Assembly: GCA_017442645.1 (NCBI GenBank)
Contig: JAFRZH010000031.1
Coordinates: 13,134 to 77,133, forward strand
Source of the DNA: a bacterium
GTDB lineage: Bacteria; Patescibacteria; JAEDAM01; Absconditabacterales; Absconditicoccaceae
Direction of reading: 5' to 3'
DNA length: 64,000 nt
Below the pieces are notes generated by a model that saw only the letters and a list, made by a program, of their open reading frames with translations, had not been told where the DNA came from and did not search any database. Shown here one piece after another: positions 1-10,750 of this stretch (positions are counted from its first letter, which is position 1; the number at the start of each line of letters is the position of its first letter). Both the position numbers and the translations under genes were made by a program.

Positions 1-621
1 ATTAATTATGAAAAAGGGTATGATTATGAAACGGGATTGAAAGCGATCCTTAGACATGATCCGGATATTATTTTGGTGTGAGAAACGAGATCAAAAGAAA
101 CCGCAGAGATTTCGATCAATGCTGCTCTTACGGGACATCTTGTATTTACTACGCTCCATACCAATAGTGCAGTTGCTTCGATTGGAAGACTTCTTTCTAT
201 GGAAGTACAACCGTATCTTCTTGCTCCTGCTTTGCAGATGATTCTTGCTCAGAGGCTTGTGCGTAAACTTTGTCCTCACTGTAAAACTAAAAGAAAAGCT
301 ACTTATGCGGAAGATGAACAGATTTCTAAAGCTTTGAAAGATCTTACTAATTTATGAGTACAAGTTCCTCCATATACGGGAGAAGTTTTCGATGCTGTCT
401 GATGTTCTCAATGTAATAATACGGGATATACGACGAGATATGCGGTTTTGGAACTTCTTGAAATTGATGATGAAATCAGAAAAATTATTATCGATAGGGG
501 AACGGATTTTGATGTGTATGCGAGAGCAAGACAAATGGGATATATTACGATGCAAGAAGATGGAATTATGAAATCTTTGAAAGGAGAAACAACCATTGCG
601 GAAGTTAATAGAGTAACATAA
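1..621 (+). CDS. pilB: Type IV pilus/type II secretion assembly ATPase (PilB/GspE), C-terminal part
   Basis: This is the last 206 residues of a GspE/PilB hexameric ATPase, which powers pilin polymerisation at the inner membrane; the start lies left of the window. The Walker B region reads DPDIILVGETRS (about residues 20-31), with its glycine encoded by TGA, and is followed by the [14 protein letters not shown] stretch with the His-box histidine. A tetracysteine zinc motif follows: CPHC near residue 91 and [10 protein letters not shown] near residue 137, with a TGA glycine just before the second pair. The family normally carries this zinc knuckle. TAA is the stop. Assignment to PilB rather than GspE is inference: type IV pili are the usual system in this lineage. 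It fits the VirB2-like and VirB4-like genes elsewhere in the window only loosely. Confidence 0.9.
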
Positions 622-663
622 AAAAAGGAGAAAAGTCTGACTTTTATTTTATGAACTGATGAA

Positions 664-2304
664 ATGGCATTAGAGTATGGAAATAATTTTGACTCAAAAG
701 ATATTGCCGCTTCTGCAACAGAAGCTTGCAATAAATATGATGTATCTTGAATTGAAATGAATTTATCATCTCAAGAAATGAATAATCAAGAAACTTCATA
801 TAATGCGAGGTGGAATAATATTGAAAAGACGATGCAATTAAATGAAAGGGTAAAACAATTAAAAAATTTTGTTGTAGATTCTGAAAATCAGATTGCAGAA
901 TTACTAAGACAGTTAGAAGCTTATGAAAAAAAAGTAAATTCAAATATTTCTGTTTGAGAGTCTTTTGCTATGTCTGTTCTCCCTTGATTGGGACATCTTT
1001 GGACTTTAGCAAAACATTTAGATGGATTTGCTGATTCTATTTGATATATCACTAATCTTTTTAATAAAAAATGAAATACTCTTGCAACTGTTAAATCTGA
1101 ACTTATAAATTTGAAAAATAAATTTAATGATATTGATCAAGGTCTTTATGATATGGTAACTAAAAATGATACTACAAAAATTAATAAATATTCGTATGCG
1201 ATATGATTTCTTAAAGCTTCTGGAGAGATTGTTGATAGTACAGTTTCAAAGGAGAAACGTGAGAAATTAAAATTTTTAAGGTCAAAAATGGCTTCTATAA
1301 ATGCCGATTATATTATTTTAAAACGTTGGGACGCTACAGATTGACGTGATAAATTTAGAATTCGTAGAAATCATATTATTAACTCATTAATTGATATTAT
1401 CAATGATCCAGATGTAAAAAATGCGATTAATTCCATGCCAGCTGGAACAGATAAGGAAAAATATCAAGAATTACTTACAACTGATTTAAATGTATTAAAA
1501 AATAGTTTAAATTCTGAACTCTTTTATTGAGTTTCCTCTGATTCTTCAACAAAAAAAACTGATGATTATTGGAGACAAATTAATGGTATATATAATAAAG
1601 TTGCTGAAGTATTTAAGATTACAGAATTAAGTCTAATTCCATATATGGCTCAAGATCTTGATATGAGTTCTTTTTTGATGGGAACTGATATGCAAAAGAG
1701 AGTAGATGAATATTATCAATCTCAGCTTCAAGTTAAAGAATTAGTTAAGGCAACTGTTGAAACAAGTGTGATTTTGGCTTTAGAATCAGTGTGATGAAAT
1801 GTATTAGCTCCAGTGGTTTGATGAGCATTAACAAATTGTTTGTTTGAATTGTGAGAACAAGATACTAATGGACAGTTTGATGGTACAAAGGTATATCAAA
1901 AAACGTTAACTTGAGCTATTGATTGAGTCTCTATTGGTAAGGTTTCTTGACTATTTAAAAATTTGATTAAAGATTGAAAATTCACATTTAAAGCAACAGG
2001 AAAAACTTTGGATGCAGCTGATGAATTGTTAAAATTGAAAAATTTACCTGAAGATGCTAAAATTATGAAAAATGTGTGAAAAGCTCGGACTGAAATATGA
2101 GAAGATGAAGTTAAAAATGTTCTTAATTCTGCCGTTACTTGAGATTTTGATGTAAATAATATGATTTGAGTTTGATTGTCAGATGGGACTACTAGATTAC
2201 TTTGTCCTTTATGAAAACAAGGAAAGCTGTTAGATTTATCTTTAAAAGCAGTGAGACCATGAGCTAACTCAGTAGCAACTAGTGTAATAAAAGCTAACTC
2301 TTAG
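664..2304 (+). CDS. Hypothetical protein, 546 aa
   Basis: Not recognised. With TGA as glycine the frame is open for 546 residues and ends in TAG. Residues 45-100 are rich in Lys, Glu and Gln and look like a coiled coil. A short hydrophobic stretch (FAMSVLPGLGHLWTLAK, around residue 101) and a second one (ILALESVGGNVLAPVVGGAL, around 365) could touch a membrane. Between them lies a polar helical region. The C-terminal third is Gly/Lys/Leu rich without obvious repeats. The start is the first ATG after the upstream gene's stop; no clear Shine-Dalgarno is visible apart from AAAGGAG about 35 bases away. The 42-base gap after pilB suggests co-transcription, so a role at the cell surface is possible but unproven. 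Confidence 0.8.
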
Positions 2305-2325
2305 AAAGAGTCAGCTTTTTTTCTT
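2289..2325 (+). terminator. Rho-independent terminator, probably bidirectional
   Basis: AGCTAACTC and GAGTCAGCT form a stem with one A-C mismatch and a TTAGAAA loop that holds the TAG stop of the upstream gene. A run of T follows. The reverse-strand gene ends a few bases beyond, so the hairpin serves two convergent genes. Confidence 0.75.
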
Positions 2326-2328
2326 TTT

Positions 2329-3651
2329 TTATAAGGTTTTACTTGTAACAATTTTCCCCTTTTCACATCCATTGAGTTTATTGAGTGATTCTGCTTTATT
2401 TCGATATGCTGTTTTGATATCAGAATATGTTCCTATGGTTCGTCCTTCCACAAGTCCTTTCATGACAATATAGGTATCACAAGAAATTTTTGTATTAGGA
2501 TTTGTATTCTTTCCGATTAATTTCTTTTCAAAGGCGGTTTGGAAATACGGATAATTTTCATCTGTTTGGGCAATATGGTCAAATTTTGTTGTCTTTTTCT
2601 GAGAAAGAGAAATATTATTTGAGGTGAGTAAATGCTTAATCGCATCAAGCATGGTATATTCTTGGATAACTTCTGGTAAGGTTGGTTCTGGTGTCGTAAT
2701 GGTAGGAGTTTGCGGAAGAGTAGTTGTTATTTCAGTTTCACTTGTATTTTCATTATTTCAAGAAAGGTTTTCTTTTGTATTTCATGAGTTTATGTTGATA
2801 GGATGATATTGAAGAATGATGCCATCTCCGAGTTGAAAATGGTTATCTTCAAATTTTGATCCTGCTAGAGTATTTTCTTCAGAAAAAAGATTAACATATT
2901 TTAAAAAGTCAAAATTTTTTAATTTAGTGATAGGAATGTATTGATCAATTTTTTGAATAAGTTCTTCCTCTCCAAATTTCATTACTCAGGTATAGAGGAG
3001 AGAAAATAATAACAATAAATAATAAATCCAAGCAGTAAATAAAGCTCTTATTTTATGAAATCCTGCAACGTCAAGCATTTTCCCTAAAATAACGTATGCT
3101 AGAAATCCCATAAATGAAGCAAGAACATAAGCTCGTTCAGAGAGAAATTCATACGCAATATAAAATACAGCAGTTGCAATGATTAAACTTAAAATGAAGA
3201 TAATCCATTGTCCGTAATAGATCTTTTTATGTCTCTTTTTTGATGTTGGTTGTGCTTTTTGTTTTACATCATTTCTAAGCATTGTTTCTGCATAACTATT
3301 CTTTTTTTCTTTTTTAGGGGTATCTTCTTGTTTAGTTTCTTCTTGTTTTTCTAATTTTTCTTTCTGATTTTCTTTTTTTTCTTCCTTGAAAGCAGAATCT
3401 TCTTGATTTATTTCAGATTCATGAGAAGCATCAGATTTTTCATCTTTTTCTTTATTTTCAGAAGAAGGAATATTTTGTTCTCATTTCTTTTTTTTGGAAA
3501 GAAGGCAATAAAATAACGAAAAAATAATTAAAACTCCAGCGTTAATTACTGCTAATTGATAAAAAAAAGGTTGATGCATAAAGTATCCAATTAGTCCCAT
3601 TTGGATGACAAGAAGATAAATCGCAAAGAGAAGAAACAACCTTTTATTCAT
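2329..3651 (-). CDS. Four-helix membrane protein with charged linker and SLH-like C-terminal region, 440 aa
   Basis: TGA-as-glycine joins three apparent pieces into one 440-residue protein ending in TAA. It starts MNKRLFLLFAIYLLVIQMG with two membrane helices (about 5-25 and 30-55). A Lys/Glu/Asp/Ser-rich linker of about 65 residues follows, then two more helices (about 145-165 and 170-215). The remainder is extracellular-looking: a Thr/Pro/Glu stretch (TTLPQTPTITTPEPTLPEV) leads to a final domain whose pattern (KFDHIAQTDENYPYFQTAFE, then KLIG and IVMKGLVEG) resembles a degenerate S-layer homology domain. The SLH reading is inference. It runs convergently with the upstream gene and shares its terminator. 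Confidence 0.75.
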
Positions 3652-3780
3652 TGTAATAAAAACAAAATATAAATCATTGAAAAAATAAGTAAAGAAATCT
3701 GATTTTCAACAGGATTATCGAAAAAACTGCTATACATTGGTTTACCCTTTTTTTGACAATCCTCTTGAAATAAAGACAAT

Positions 3781-3809
3781 TTGATTTTTAAGAAAAATAC
3801 TAGTATAAT
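3781..3809 (+). promoter_or_regulatory. Sigma70-type promoter, apparently leaderless
   Basis: TTGATT at 3781-3786 and TATAAT at 3804-3809 are separated by exactly 17 bases. The expected start point (about 3816) falls on the ATG at 3817, so the transcript would have little or no 5' leader. Confidence 0.6.
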
Positions 3810-3816
3810 TAATCTA

Positions 3817-4746
3817 ATGTATTCTTTATTTTTTTCATTGATGATTGAATCATTCTTAGCATATCAACAGTTTAAACAAAAAGAACTTTTAAGGGTATTG
3901 AATCTTCCTCCTAAAAAGAGTTTTTTCGCTATTATCAAAAGTCTCTTTCAAACGAACAATCATTTATGATTTCCTGAATTTTCAAAAATCGATAAAAATC
4001 TTAGTTCTTATTTATCTTCTCTGACCAAAGAAAATTATGCAGAAAGAACGGAACAATATTTAAAGGAACTTGTTTATATCAGAAAAAAAGAAGAAAATCC
4101 TGAATGTAAACTTGCATTATCTTATATCAAGAGTAGAATCCTTGATAGGAAGGACAAACTTTTTTATGGCTGTACACATTCCCTTGAACTTTTAAAAAGA
4201 CATTTAATTAAAGGAGATATTTTACTTTTGAGCAAAAAGAATAGATTATCTATCGATCTTTGAAGTAATCTTCTCAAATGTGTTAATGATTTATATTTAA
4301 CCAATTTTACGCATTGTATGATTTTTTTAAAAAAGGATAGAGATGCTCTGTTGGTAAGACATGCAACCCAACGAACTTCTCAAGGAATTGCTTGAATTGA
4401 AGAAACATCATTAGAAGATTATCTTTTTAGTCGTAGCAGATGTAATGTTATTGGATGTGATATCCTTGTTCTTAGGCCCAAAGACAGAATCAAAAAAGCT
4501 ATTTTAAAATTTAGTGAAGAAAGAGTTTGAGGAAAATATGATTTTGAAGCAGCTTTGTTGCAAGGATTAGACATTGAACAAACGGAAGATGAAAGGTATA
4601 ATTGTGTAGAACTTATTACTCAGGGGATTAATTCTCAAAAAGAATCTTACCAAAAGCTTAGGAAGAAAAAGTTTCCTAATGATTTTCTTGCTTATCTTAA
4701 TGATTTTAAACCTATCTATTTAGGAACTTTAAGACAAAAAGATTAA
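3817..4746 (+). CDS. Permuted papain-fold (YiiX/NlpC-P60-like) hydrolase, 309 aa
   Basis: The second half has the layout of circularly permuted NlpC/P60 (DUF830/YiiX) enzymes, which cleave amide bonds in peptidoglycan or lipids. GDILLL is near residue 135 and is followed by a histidine in NFTHCMIFL (His166). EETSLEDYL and DILVLRPKD come next, then VGGKYDF with a TGA glycine, and a putative catalytic cysteine in RYNCVELI (Cys263). In the family the order His then Cys is diagnostic. The first 110 residues are an extra helical, Lys-rich region. The ATG at 3817 is chosen because it sits at the expected transcription start; an in-frame TTG at 3781 overlaps the -35 box. The substrate is unknown. 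Confidence 0.65.
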
Positions 4747-4767
4747 AAGTGAGGATTAATTTTCATT

Positions 4768-5157
4768 TTAACACTCCAGAAAATGGAGAACATTTTGATG
4801 AAGGGGGAGTTCTTTCGCTTCTTCTGTGGAGAAGTATCCATAATCAACACATTCTCTATCTCCTTTTTGAATCTCAACCTTTGAAGGAAGAGAAACTTCA
4901 TAGAAAGCCAGTCAGACTCCTACCCCTTTTTCTTGGTAATAGTAAGCAATAAAATGTGTAATTTTTGTATTTATTTCAACATTTTCTGTAATTCCAAGTT
5001 CTTCAGAAAGTTCTCTTTGGATCGTTTCTTGAGGAGTTTCTCCGTATTCGATTCCACCTCCGGGGAAATCTCGAATTCCTTTTGCTTCTTTGATGAGAAG
5101 AAATTTATGTTCTTCATTGTAAATGAGTGCTTTTGCACTGAGTCTATACATTGGCAT
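4768..5157 (-). CDS. Nudix hydrolase, 129 aa
   Basis: A complete Nudix box is present: Gly34, Glu40, Arg48-Glu49 and Glu52-Glu53 with Gly55 (GGGIEYGETPQETIQRELSE), which binds metal and hydrolyses nucleoside-diphosphate-linked substrates. The C-terminal half continues through a TGA glycine into YGYFSTEEAKELPLH, the usual trailing helix, and stops at TAA. Start at MPMYRLSAKAL gives the normal family length; an upstream in-frame ATG at 5187 would add a hydrophobic tail untypical for these enzymes. It is convergent with the preceding hydrolase with only 21 bases between their stops. The exact substrate (oxidised nucleotide, ADP-ribose or other) cannot be told. Confidence 0.85.
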
Positions 5158-5208
5158 AATGAGTGAAATAAGAAAAAATAAAAACAAAAACAGACTTTTT
5201 ATCTTTTT

Positions 5209-5982
5209 TTACTTTTGAGCTTGTGATTTTGTCCATTCAGAAATACCTTTTACTGCATCAAGTACTTCTACAGGGATCATCCAAACCGTTGTATTTGATT
5301 GGTCTGAACTAAGATCATTGATAGATTGAAGGGTTCTCAAATGTAAAGCACCTGGAACTTCAGCAAGCATTTTAGCAGCTTTTTGAAGATTCTCAGCAGA
5401 TTGAACTTCTCCTTCCGCAGTAATAATTTTTGCTCTTTTTTCTCTTTCAGCTTCAGCTTGTTTACCAATTGTTCTCTGAAGTTCTGAAGGGATAATAATA
5501 TCTTTCAACTCTACAGAAAGTACATCAACTCCCCAAGCATCAGATTTTTCATCTACGATGGCTTTAATTTTTTTACTTGCTTCCTCTCTTTTTGCAAGAA
5601 GTTCATCAAGATCAAACTGTCCTACAATATTTCTCATCGTTGTTTGAGCAAATTGACTCATGGCATAATCCAAATTACGAACATTGATCACTGCTTTATT
5701 TACTTCCTCCTCTTTGACTCTGAAATAAATTACCGCATTGATTCTACAAGAAACGTTATCTTTTGTCATAGCCTCTTGACTTGGGACATCTACTGCTTTT
5801 TCTCTGATATCAACCGTATCTGTAGTTTGAATAATAGGGATAATCAAAGTCAATCCAGGAGTCAAAATTCTGGTATATTTTCCGAAAGTATACAATACTT
5901 TTCTTTCATATTGTCTAACTTGTCTTACGGTTAAACACAAGAAAATAATGACAAGCATGATAAAAAAAACAATTCCCTCCAT
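5209..5982 (-). CDS. SPFH-domain membrane protein (slipin/stomatin family), 257 aa
   Basis: One N-terminal membrane helix (MEGIVFFIMLVIIFLCLTV) is followed by the slipin signature: QYERKVLYTFGKY, LTPGLTLIIPIIQ, then VDIREKAVDVPSQEAMTKDN and AVIYFRV. The coiled coil begins in the EREKRAKIITAEGE segment (about residues 180-200), which is highly conserved in bacterial slipins. Length and order match the family. Slipins oligomerise on the inner face of the membrane and often work with an NfeD-like partner; no nfeD gene is visible beside it. It contains no TGA codon. Stop is TAA. Confidence 0.92.
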   Translation of the reverse strand: MEGIVFFIMLVIIFLCLTVRQVRQYERKVLYTFGKYTRILTPGLTLIIPIIQTTDTVDIREKAVDVPSQEAMTKDNVSCRINAVIYFRVKEEEVNKAVINVRNLDYAMSQFAQTTMRNIVGQFDLDELLAKREEASKKIKAIVDEKSDAWGVDVLSVELKDIIIPSELQRTIGKQAEAEREKRAKIITAEGEVQSAENLQKAAKMLAEVPGALHLRTLQSINDLSSDQSNTTVWMIPVEVLDAVKGISEWTKSQAQK

Positions 5983-6098
5983 CTTTCATTATGATTAAGA
6001 AATAAAACTAGTTTTTATATAAAAAAATTATTCATTTAGTCAAGGGAAAGTGTGGTGTAATACAAAACAAGAAGACATGATAAAGTAATGTAAAAAAA

Positions 6099-6272
6099 TT
6101 AATTTTTTGCATTTTGTTCAATATCAAAATCTATAAAATCAGATAAGTATGAAGTATCATTATTTCCTAAAATTTCATTTTTAAGACTATTTAATTCTCT
6201 TTTCGTTGCGTTTTTATTTTCTTGGTTTTTTTCTGAAGAAGATATAGTTTCCTTTTCTTTCCTTTTATTTTT
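6099..6272 (-). pseudogene. Orphan coding fragment without start codon
   Basis: The gap between the slipin and the next lipoprotein (5983-6417) holds only this. One reverse frame reads as protein-like sequence of 57 residues (KRKEKETISSSEKNQENKNA, then SYLSDFIDFDIEQNAKN) and ends in TAA. It is preceded in frame by TAA with no ATG, GTG or TTG in between, although a strong AAGGAGG sits upstream at 6288-6294. A frameshift in the A7 run (6268-6274) or a gene remnant would explain this. Function unknown. Confidence 0.35.
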
Positions 6273-6417
6273 TTATAACGTAAAGTTCCTCCTTAATTAT
6301 AAGCGTTTTTTCTTTCTTGTCAAAATATGCGGAAAAGTTTTTTTGCGAAACATTTCTGTATTGCAAAAGTAAAAATTTTTTTTAACATGAAGATGTTTTA
6401 CTTCGTTATACAAGAAA

Positions 6418-7719
6418 ATGAAATTGAAAAGTCTGATTTTTTTCTCTTTTTGTCTTATTTTTTGTGGATGTACTTCTGAACAAGGGGGAAAATGAGAACT
6501 TACTTTTCCGCAAGAAATCACGCTTTCGCAAGAAGAAAATGAGAAGCTCTCTTATGCATTAGAGGGAGTGTTTTATGGAAGAAATTGGAACGGTGCATGG
6601 CAAAGTGTAGCGTGAATTACTCCTGAAGAGAAGCGAGAAAGTAGGATTCAACAAGAAAAATTTATTTTCAATCTTTTGAATCAAACGTATGAGGCTAATT
6701 TTCTCACCGAAGATTCTGAAGATGTCCCTTTGAAATTAGATTTTCAACTTTATGAAGTCGATAATGGATATGACGGAGAGGAAATTGGAGGGAAATGGAA
6801 ACAAATGATTTTTGAGAAAAGTTCTCTCGATCGTATCGTTCAAGATCTTTTCTGAGCTTCAAGAAAGGAGAAAATGGATACGGATCAGTTAAATCGTGAA
6901 GTGGGAATTGATGGATTTTTGCTTAGTGGAGAGCAGTATTATTTTTTTAATTATCAGTATTATGGAGATCTTTTGATTCACAATAAAGGAAGAGGGACTC
7001 GCTTTCTGATTTTCAAGGTAGAACAAGAGTCAGAGTCAGATTTTTCTTTTTTTACTACCTATGAAGATGATGCTTTGAGCGGAGTTTGTGAAGTAGATTT
7101 TAAAGCTGTGAAAAAGCCGTGAAGTGCCTTTGGATATACGGTGAAAGAATTTCGTGTGCAGAACTGTGAAAAAATGGGAGAATATGAAGTGTTACCAGAA
7201 GGATCTTCTCCTTTATTGCGGGGAAGTGAAAAGTTCATTACGAAAACCGCAGGGGGAAGCACGTTTTGAGAAAAAAGAGAAATAAGTCTGGATTTGAACA
7301 ACGATGGTATCGAAGAATATTTTTCGATCGGTTATGATAGTCCTAATGGAAGTTTGCTTTTGGGAGTAAATGGTGAGAGAGGAAGAAATTTTGTGTATGA
7401 TTTTACTGATGAGGTGACTGCTACGACGGGAGAAGAAATCGTTGATGCCACTGCTCCTCAGAGAATTGAGTTTCATTTTGGAGATTTTGATCAAGACCAA
7501 GAAAAAGAAGTTTTTGTTGCGATTTCAAACGGGAAAGAAGTTCTTGAAGGAGTGATTTATAAACTTTGAGGAGAAGAAGGATTTTATGAAATCGGAAGAT
7601 TGAAAGGAAAAGAATATTTTGTCTTCGATGAAGAAAAGGGAGTTTTTTATGCTCCTTATGCTCAAAAGGGACTTTCAAGGACTTTTGTTTGGAAAGAAGG
7701 AAAATTGGTAGTAAAATAG
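6418..7719 (+). CDS. Predicted lipoprotein with FG-GAP-like C-terminal region, 433 aa
   Basis: The N terminus (MKLKSLIFFSFCLIFCGCTS) is a lipoprotein signal peptide with the acceptor cysteine at residue 18 in the lipobox FCGC. The mature protein is rich in aromatic and acidic residues and has no membrane helix. The C-terminal part contains DLNNDGIEEYFSIGYD (about 290) and DFDQDQEKEVFVA (about 358), which look like calcium-binding repeats of the FG-GAP/VCBS type. Several glycines are TGA, and the frame is unreadable under the standard code. Stop is TAG, followed at once by a terminator. A surface-anchored structural or binding role is inferred from architecture only. Confidence 0.75.
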
Positions 7720-7743
7720 CATTTCTCATGAATCTATTTGTAG

Positions 7744-7771
7744 GGACGGGATTCTTTCCGTCCTTTTTTTT
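7744..7771 (+). terminator. Rho-independent terminator
   Basis: GGACGG (7744-7749) pairs with CCGTCC (7758-7763) across GATTCTTT, followed by eight T. It closes the lipoprotein gene; the opposing glycosyltransferase stops inside the T run. Confidence 0.85.
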
Positions 7772-8639
7772 ATTCAAATCTTCCTCATTTCCCTTTTATT
7801 CCATCGATGATTCATCTAAAAGCATACTTATAATTTTTAAATCCAAAATTTTTTGGAAAGATTATTATCAAATATCATAAAAGTACAAAATAAGAAAAGG
7901 AATACTGAACCAAGTTTGCATGTTTTTTAAGAAATAAAATTCTATTACGAAACATAAAATAAGTATAATATGGTTTTACTTTTTTAGTTGCAGACTCTTC
8001 TTTATGAATAATTCAATCGACGTTTAATGCATAGGATTGATATCATGCTTTTTTTGCTCTCATGCAAAAATCCGTTTCTTCTCGATAAGCAAAAAACTTA
8101 TCATCAAGTCATCAAATCTTTTCAAGTAATTCTACTGGAATTGCCATACAGGAACCTGTAACATAATCAACTTCTTCATATTCTCATTCTATTGATTTTA
8201 GCCTTGAGCTCGATCCTGTCCGTAAATTTAAATACGATCCAATTGCTTGAATTTCTCAACTTGATCATTTTATAATCGGTCAATAAATTCATTTTTGGTG
8301 ATGTTCTTCTATTCATTTTACAAACTTTGAAAGAAAATCTTTTTCAACGATACAATCATTATTCAACAAGAGAACATAATCAGATTTTTCTTGTTTTAAA
8401 ATTTGTTTGATATTAAAGTTATTTCATCAAGTAAATCATAAATTAGTATCAGATTTATTAATCGTAATTTTATCATTATTTCAATATTTTTCTTTTAATT
8501 TTTCATATTCATTATTTTTAGATCAGTTATCTAAAAGAAAAATCCTAAAATTTAAAAAATCTGACTGTAAGAGTGAATCTATACAGTGTATTGTATCATT
8601 TAGTCAGTTTCGGTTTAGGATTGAGATTGCTAGTTGCAT
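7770..8639 (-). CDS. GT2 family glycosyltransferase, 289 aa
   Basis: Starts MQLAISILNRNG and shows the GT-A fold landmarks of rhamnosyltransferase-like GT2 enzymes: LDNGSKNNE (about 37), NLGFTGGNN (about 67) with three TGA glycines, LLLNNDCIVEKDF (about 90, the DXD-type metal site), and GLDDKFFAYREETDFCMRAK (about 180, with the catalytic-base ED-like region). A hydrophobic stretch near 245-262 could be a membrane contact. It would transfer a sugar to a growing surface glycan at the inner face of the membrane. It is the last gene of a five-gene reverse operon and ends in TAA within the neighbour's terminator. The acceptor and sugar are unknown. Confidence 0.88.
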
Positions 8640-8656
8640 TTATTCGTTAATATAAA

Positions 8657-9636
8657 TTAAACATACTTACCCATTTTTCATTTAAAGATATCATGAATGG
8701 CATCTTTTATAAATTTAAGAGTGTTCTTTCATTTAAGACCAAAAATTATTAGTACACCGCACATATGGATGAATAAGTATATATATATGAGAATATTTTT
8801 ATATCGAGGAAAAAATTTTTTTCTAAAATATACAACATTTCTTAAGTAATAATATAATGCTAATCAAGGTTTTTTTGCAACAGACCTTGCAGACTTGTGG
8901 TATAAAATTATTTTAGTATTAACATAAGTTTTTATTCATAGAGTATGTGCATAATATGAATAATCAGCATCATCTAAATTGAAAAATAATTATTATCTTG
9001 TCATCATAAAGTTTTTAAAACATCTCTAGAATAAAACATCGCACATCATGAACACAGAACAGATTCAAGATAATCTTTTATTTCTATTAAATTGTGATTT
9101 TTTTTAAAAAAATAACTTCTAGGTCTTCACAAAAAATCAAAATCTGCTCATAAAAATCGAACATAATCAATATCAGGATAAAAAACAATTTTTGGAGAAA
9201 GTAATGAATTAGAATATTTTTTTGTTCATTCTTCGAGTGAGCTTATTAAGTTTTCATTAACAATTGTATCATTATTTAACCACATAATATATTCAAAATG
9301 ATTTTGCCAAGCAAATTTCATTCAAAAATTATTTGCACCAGTAAATCAATAATTATCATTTAATGAAATACAAATATTTCATCATTTGTAATCCGAAAAA
9401 GCTTCATCATTTTTAAAGATATCATTTTTTTCACAATTATAATTTGTTGGAATAAGTTCTTTTAGTCAAAATTCTGTAATTAATTTTTCTCTACTTCAAT
9501 CTTTACTGCCATTATCAATAATTATGATGGAATAGTTGGAATCTTTATTATTCTTAATTAGAGAATCTAAGCATTCTTTTGTGTTTCTGTAATCATTTCG
9601 ATTAATAATTAGAACTGCAATGTGATTGTTATACAT
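8657..9636 (-). pseudogene. GT2 family glycosyltransferase interrupted by a one-base frameshift
   Basis: The first 220 codons from MYNNHIAVLIINRND encode a GT2 enzyme (NGSKDG, NYGFTGANN, MWLNNDTIV) and hit TAG at 8974-8976. Adding one base in the run of five A at 8982-8986 restores a perfect continuation, NYFFNLDDADYSYYAHTLG, followed by LYHKSARSVAKKPGLALYYY and a C terminus ending in TAA at 8657. The total would be 326 residues, normal for the family. It may be a sequencing error, a phase-variable homopolymer or real decay. Its ATG overlaps the stop of the upstream gene by eight bases, so it is in the same operon. Confidence 0.8.
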
Positions 9637-10750
9637 CTTTATCTATTAAACAGATAAAATTTTTAAATTGTTTATTAAAGGACTCATATCAAAATCTTTT
9701 AAATATTTCTGCTAATTTTCTTGATTTTTCTTTGTATTCATCTAAGTGATCTATCATATATATTATTTTTTCTGACAAATCTTTAACATTCAATGGATCA
9801 AAAAATAAGGCATAATCTTTAGCAGTTTCAGTAAATGTTGGAATATTTGATAAAATTAAAGGACATCATGATAAACAGGCCTCGATATATGTTTGACATA
9901 GTCATTCAGAAAAACTAGCTTGTATATATATATCTGTATTTTTATAAATTTCTCTTAGTTCTCTAGCACTCTTATTTCCATTAAAGTTGATATTAAATCA
10001 TTTTGATAAAGTTTTTATTTGTGTCGTATATTCTTTTTCCATTCCAGGTCATATAATATTTACATGAATATTTCTCTCTGATTTATTAACTAGTTTTATC
10101 GCTTCCACAATAATTTTTTGATTTTTTCTATTACAAATTGATCATGTAGAAGATATGATTATATTCTTTTTTTGATTTACATTTTCTTTTTTTAGATACC
10201 AAAATTCTGTATTAATTGGAATTGGAAGAAAAAAAATATTTCATTTATATTTATAGTTTATCAATTCTTTTTTTTCGTTATCATTCACATAAAAAATAGT
10301 ATCCATAAAATTTTGGAAGACTTTCTGAATTAGCCATAACATTATCCATTTTACTTTATTTTCACATTTATTATATGGTCATATGATTGCATGTCTTCGC
10401 CGACATTTATGTTTAGTTGGAATTAATGAATAAATTAAGATTCGAGGATACATACCATGAAACATAAAAATAGATTCTTTTCTATTTTTCCACAACTCTT
10501 TTAAAAGTACAAAAAATTTTCAACGGTATCCTTTATACCAAAAAATATTTCTATATTCTCATTTTCCTTTAACTAAACAATTAATTACATTATCTTTTCA
10601 AAATTCATCGATAAAAGCCTTTGTAATCATTAGTCCATAAGACTGATTTTTAATATTTCACTCCAAAAAATCTGATTCTAATAATTTATATTCATCATCA
10701 TTAATGTCAGTTTTGTTCCATCATCAAATTATAAATACTTTTTTTATCAT
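9629..10750 (-). CDS. GT4 family (GT-B fold) glycosyltransferase, 373 aa
   Basis: The C-terminal half shows the nucleotide-sugar site of GT4 enzymes: NIIISSTGSICNRKN (about 215), HVNIIGPG (about 245), FNGNKSARELREIYKNTDIY (about 270), then the E-x7-E motif in SFSEGLCQTYIEA, where the glycine is TGA. The N-terminal acceptor domain begins MIKKVFIIGGWNKTD with two TGA glycines and has a basic KHKCRRRHAI patch. It would use a nucleotide-sugar donor in surface polysaccharide assembly. Its ATG overlaps the stop of the methyltransferase upstream (ATGATAA) and its TAA overlaps the next start, a tight operon arrangement. Confidence 0.87.
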
